Of a stretch of DNA of 38,282 nt, positions 35,162 through 38,282 are shown piece after piece. Numbering within the stretch: position 1 is the first letter of the stretch; every line of letters begins with the position of its first letter. This stretch comes from a bacterium (lineage in GTDB: Bacteria > Margulisbacteria > Marinamargulisbacteria > GCA-2716485 > GCA-002719695): NCBI GenBank assembly GCA_002716725.1, contig PBBX01000020.1:1-38282 (forward strand), written 5' to 3'. The position numbers and the translations under genes are program-made. The notes beneath the pieces are model-generated. The model did no database searches. It saw only the letters and a list, made by a program, of their open reading frames with translations, and was not told the origin of the DNA.

Positions 35162-36550
35162 ATGAATGGTTTCCTTTTTTGTGTTGTGTTGTTGGGATTT
35201 GCCACACTGGTAGATGCTTCTGTTTTTAATGGTATTGATTCTCGTTTAAAAGATGATTTGTATCGAGATGTTGATGTGGCAGTTGTTGTAACGGATTTAG
35301 ATAAGCAAGAATCGCTTTATTTGCTTCAACCTCATTTAGAACTGATTCCTGCTTCACTTACAAAATTGCTGTTAACGGGTGCTTGTTTGGATTATTTATC
35401 TCGCTCGTATCGATTTAAAACTAAAATTTATGTTGATAAGATGGATTTGCCTACTTTATATATTAAAGGGGAGGGGGATCCGAATCAGACATTAGAGCAA
35501 TTTGACTTACTTGCTAATGCTTTAAAGAAGAAAAAAATAGATCGGCTTAAGACGGTTGTATTAGATACGTCTATGGTTCAGATGGACCCTAATTTATATG
35601 CTAATAGCGCACGCTATTATTATGCGTTGGGGGGTGCTTTAAATTTTAATTATAATCAAATTCAGTTATTAGTTGATGATTCTAAGAAACAGCTTTCGGT
35701 TCGTCCCTTATCTGATTTTGTGGAATTGGATGTGCGTTCCTTACGATTTTTGTCTTCAGATAAGCGAGGCTTTCCTCGTATTTCCTTACACCAACGTCCT
35801 GGTTTTGATAAATATATTATTCGAGGGACTGTTTCTAAACAAGATGAATTGTATACGAATTTACAGTTACGAGTATCACGTCCTAGTCATTTTTATGCAT
35901 CGATGTTAAAGCAGGTTTTAAAGACTCATGGTATCGTTATTTTAGAGCCTTTAAGGTTTGAAAGGTTTAAATTACGTAAAAAGAAGCGTTTGGTTACGTT
36001 AACGTCATTGCCTTTAGATTATTATTTACAGCAGATGAATCAAGAAAGTAGTAATATGATTGCTAATATTATTTTAAAAATTTTAGGGGGATTGGAATAT
36101 GGTGAACCGGGTACACAACGTAAAGGATTACGATTGCTTGATCATTTTATGAATAAAAAATTGCTGATTCATGATGAGACATTTCGGTTTAAAGATGGTT
36201 CGGGTTTATCGCATTATAATCGCTTATCGGCCGATCATATGACTCGTTTTTTACGTTATTTTTATAAACAATATCCTGAACTTCTTGAGTCTATGTTTGT
36301 TGATGTTAAACAATCTGATGATTATGATGAGCTTGAGTTACCAGATCATTATCAGGTGTATGTAAAATCAGGGACGTTGTCACATATAGGGGTTAATAAT
36401 TTAGCAGGATATGTTCGAGATAGCCGTCTTGGAAAATTATATAGTTTTGTTATTATGACTAAGTATAAAGATAGTAAAAAGCCTGCTTATAAAGGAACCT
36501 TATCTAATCCGTTGTTACAGCAGTTAATTCATGCTATTCAGTTTCATTAG
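35162..36550 (+). CDS. dacB: D-alanyl-D-alanine carboxypeptidase/endopeptidase, PBP4 type (S13)
   Basis: 462 aa exported penicillin-binding protein that trims or opens peptidoglycan crosslinks. Signal peptide 1-19 ('LLGFATLVDA'). Active-site Ser65-x-x-Lys68 is in 'LIPASLTKLLLTG', SxN is in 'QESSNMIANI' (about 296), and the third box is 'KSGTLSHIG' (Lys about 402). The insertion domain between the first two boxes is present, giving the usual S13 size. It directly follows the M48 protease without a gap. Its end overlaps the gpx gene tail to tail by 17 bases. Confidence 0.93.
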   Translation: MNGFLFCVVLLGFATLVDASVFNGIDSRLKDDLYRDVDVAVVVTDLDKQESLYLLQPHLELIPASLTKLLLTGACLDYLSRSYRFKTKIYVDKMDLPTLYIKGEGDPNQTLEQFDLLANALKKKKIDRLKTVVLDTSMVQMDPNLYANSARYYYALGGALNFNYNQIQLLVDDSKKQLSVRPLSDFVELDVRSLRFLSSDKRGFPRISLHQRPGFDKYIIRGTVSKQDELYTNLQLRVSRPSHFYASMLKQVLKTHGIVILEPLRFERFKLRKKKRLVTLTSLPLDYYLQQMNQESSNMIANIILKILGGLEYGEPGTQRKGLRLLDHFMNKKLLIHDETFRFKDGSGLSHYNRLSADHMTRFLRYFYKQYPELLESMFVDVKQSDDYDELELPDHYQVYVKSGTLSHIGVNNLAGYVRDSRLGKLYSFVIMTKYKDSKKPAYKGTLSNPLLQQLIHAIQFH

Positions 36551-37169
36551 GTGTTTTGGATAGTGTTTTGTTGATTAGTTTTTTTATTTTTCTTGAATTG
36601 GGTTTTTCTAAGGAACTAAAACGAGCGATTACGTTTCCTTGTTGATCAATAAGAAATTTATTGAAATTCCAATTAATAGGGCCCCCAAAATTAGGATTTG
36701 TTTTTGGAGATGTTAGAAATTTATAAATTGGATTTTGCTTTTCTCCTGCTACATCAATTTTTTCTGACATTGGAAAGGTGGTTTTATAACGTATATCACA
36801 AAATTGTTTAATTTCTTTGTTAGTACCAGGTTCTTGGTTTCCAAATTGATTGCAAGGAAAGCCAATGATTTCGAAGTTTTTATCTTGAAACATTTCATAT
36901 AATTTTTGTAAATCTTTGTATTGGGAAGTAAACCCACAACGGCTGGCTGTATTTACAATTAATAAAACGGTTCCTTTATAGGTAGATAAGGGGATGGTAT
37001 CGCCTAATAATGTTGTATATGATAAATCATGAAGTTGAGTTATTGTTTTGGTTTCATTTTGTGTTGTTATTGTATTCGTTACTATCTTTTTTTTAGTTAG
37101 AGTTGCGTAAATTTTTGTCGCTAGTACTAATCCAATACATATGATTAAAATAATTGATATTGTTTTCAT
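36534..37169 (-). CDS. membrane-anchored glutathione-peroxidase-family thiol peroxidase
   Basis: 211 aa. Residues 1-24 are a hydrophobic anchor or signal; about 48-205 are the GPx domain: peroxidatic Cys78 in 'NTASRCGFT', 'IGFPCNQFGNQEPG' with the conserved Gln, and 'NWNFNKFLI' with the Trp and Asn. A further Cys in 'IKQFCDIRYK' could act as the resolving Cys of thioredoxin-dependent forms. Export of this normally cytoplasmic family is uncommon and places it in the periplasm. A -10-like TAGTAT ends six bases before the ATG on the minus strand (37181-37176), again without a ribosome site. Confidence 0.92.
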   Translation of the reverse strand: MKTISIILIICIGLVLATKIYATLTKKKIVTNTITTQNETKTITQLHDLSYTTLLGDTIPLSTYKGTVLLIVNTASRCGFTSQYKDLQKLYEMFQDKNFEIIGFPCNQFGNQEPGTNKEIKQFCDIRYKTTFPMSEKIDVAGEKQNPIYKFLTSPKTNPNFGGPINWNFNKFLIDQQGNVIARFSSLEKPNSRKIKKLINKTLSKTPNETE

Positions 37170-37286
37170 ACGTATATACTACCTGATAGTGCTTATTTTT
37201 AAACGTAATTTTTTCTTAGTTTAGTGCTTAATTTGTAAGATGAATACTATAGTTTTAGTTTTTGTGTTGTGGGCTGAAAAAAACGT

Positions 37287-38282
37287 TTAGTGTGCTAGCA
37301 CCGGTTGTCTAGATGATTGAAATAAGTCATCTTCTTGTTTTAGTTCTTGTTTTTGTTTTTCTCGATAAGCAAATAATGTTGCCAAACCTTTATTGATGTC
37401 ATTTAAAATATTTAAAATGTTTTCACGAGCTTGCTTTTGATTAGTTTCTTTTGCTATTTTTTCTTCAATTTCATCTTCATTAAGTAAAGGTCCAAAAAAT
37501 GCTGTTAAAAATTCCATATCAACAGAATTAGCACGAATAGATCCTCGTTGAATATTAGCTAATAAATCTGATAATTTAGACATATCTATATTTTGATTTG
37601 ATGCACCTTTAAAAAACGTTGTTAGTTTTGAAACTAATGATGATAATTCTTTAGGTTGTAATAAACCTTCTAATACTTGAATACCGTTAGTAATAGTTTG
37701 AAATAGTGGTGCAGAATCAAACTTAGCAACTAAAGCTAATAAGGTTGGTAACTGACTAATCATTTGTGGATTTGTAGATGCCATAGTAGGAATAGCGCTA
37801 GCTAATTGTATTGTTGCACGGGCTATACCAGGATTTGATTGTGTTTGCTGAGCATGATTTGCAAATGATAACGCTGCCTGTGGCGATACTGTAGCTAAAC
37901 TGGTAAATGCTGTAGCTAGTGCTGTTGCCGGCTGTGAAATGGAAGGGTTTGGTGATTGCATCTGGGAAATCGTACTCTGGATTAATACAACTGTTTCAGC
38001 AGATGGCTTTTGTCCAGCAGGCGTTGCTAATTGTGTTATAGCATTAGATAAAACATCTGGAGATTGAATTGCTAACGCCTTTATCATAGCCGCGGCCTCC
38101 TTTGGACTTGCTTGAACAACAGTTTGAATAATGTTAGCTGCTTCTTTAGGAGCCGCATTAATAGCCGTTGTTACAACATTAGCCATTTGTTTAGGCAGGT
38201 CTTTAGCAGTGATACTTGAATCGTTTTTTAATCCTTGCATAAGAGATTTAGCAACTTCTGCTTGAGCTTTTGGAGGTGTTGC
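37287..38282 (-). CDS. alanine-rich helical-repeat protein, 5' end outside the window
   Basis: The frame stays open from the stop at 37287 to the last base of the window (331 codons visible). The ATG at 38240 is preceded in frame by 14 coding codons ('ATPPKAQAEVAKSL'), so the true start lies beyond. The N-terminal visible part repeats a roughly 15-residue unit, A-A-x-I-I-x-x-V-V-x-A-S-P-K-E ('ANIIQTVVQASPKEA', 'AAMIKALAIQSPDVL'); looser Ala/Ser/Pro/Thr-rich units follow to about residue 190, then a helical charged C-terminus. It looks like an alpha-solenoid or helical array. No signal or catalytic motif is visible. A broken relative lies at 21299-22350. I do not recognise the family. Confidence 0.75.
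   Translation of the reverse strand, partial: ATPPKAQAEVAKSLMQGLKNDSSITAKDLPKQMANVVTTAINAAPKEAANIIQTVVQASPKEAAAMIKALAIQSPDVLSNAITQLATPAGQKPSAETVVLIQSTISQMQSPNPSISQPATALATAFTSLATVSPQAALSFANHAQQTQSNPGIARATIQLASAIPTMASTNPQMISQLPTLLALVAKFDSAPLFQTITNGIQVLEGLLQPKELSSLVSKLTTFFKGASNQNIDMSKLSDLLANIQRGSIRANSVDMEFLTAFFGPLLNEDEIEEKIAKETNQKQARENILNILNDINKGLATLFAYREKQKQELKQEDDLFQSSRQPVLAH

Noticed and set aside
1-38282. CRISPR array, insertion sequence, prophage or integrated element
   Set aside because: No regularly spaced direct repeats, transposase, integrase or phage structural gene was seen, although a tRNA is present at the left edge.

Overview
This is a compact, AT-rich, gene-dense bacterial chromosome segment (about 38 kb, about 35 protein genes, few long gaps) with no insertion sequence, phage block or CRISPR array. 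Several traits point to a diderm (two-membrane) bacterium outside the Proteobacteria: a secreted protein with S-layer-homology (SLH) modules, an MlaE/MlaF/MlaD lipid-transport operon whose MlaD carries a beta-rich tail, a PBP4-type carboxypeptidase, a periplasmic asparaginase-type protein and menaquinone genes. A low-GC diderm of the Terrabacteria side (for example Margulisbacteria/Marinamargulisbacteria, or another SLH-bearing lineage) fits best. This is inference from gene content and cannot be settled here.

Layout. 1-5097: the 3' end of one tRNA, tRNA-Phe, then SLH protein, argS and tilS in tight overlap. 5159-8406: a secreted acidic-tailed protein, oligoendopeptidase F and a secreted NodB-type deacetylase. 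8380-9304 (minus): yajQ followed by a small gene broken by a one-base frameshift. 9386-11808: efp, DUF3467, tadA and a membrane metallophosphoesterase, all overlapping. 11855-13919: mtaB, then ribosomal protein L25. 13916-16145 (minus): menC-menE. 16218-19297: a membrane protein, purD (minus), and an AlbA_2/winged-helix protein divergent from purD. 19283-21159 (minus): thiG-thiH. 21160-22376: a non-functional-looking region with T-tracts and remains of a gene related to the partial repeat gene at the right edge. 22377-27527: an asparaginase homologue lacking key catalytic residues, a DUF457 membrane protein, a Rossmann-fold protein and comEC. 27627-30745: HMA-domain protein plus mlaE-mlaF-mlaD. 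30761-32484 (minus): a 75-aa membrane protein, dcd and a zinc-ribbon/DnaQ exonuclease. 32528-36550: a pyridine nucleotide-disulfide reductase, a Ste24-type protease and dacB. 36534-38282 (minus): a membrane-anchored glutathione peroxidase homologue and a repeat protein running off the window.

Two global patterns stand out. First, many genes have a -10-like box ending about 6-8 bases before the ATG and no Shine-Dalgarno sequence, implying leaderless mRNAs; others (pepF, yajQ, efp, rplY, the HMA/mla operon) have clear ribosome binding sites. Second, the + strand is T- and G-rich throughout, whichever strand is coding. Minus-strand proteins are therefore rich in Lys/Asn/Ile/Thr and plus-strand proteins in Val/Asp/Gly/Phe, as expected if the + strand is the leading strand with strong replication-linked skew.

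The best candidates for unusual biology are the envelope-spanning MlaD operon with an HMA-domain first gene, the asparaginase homologue with Ala and Phe in place of the Thr12 and Tyr25 positions, the triple zinc-ribbon exonuclease, and the alanine-rich repeat family present as one partial gene and one decayed copy.
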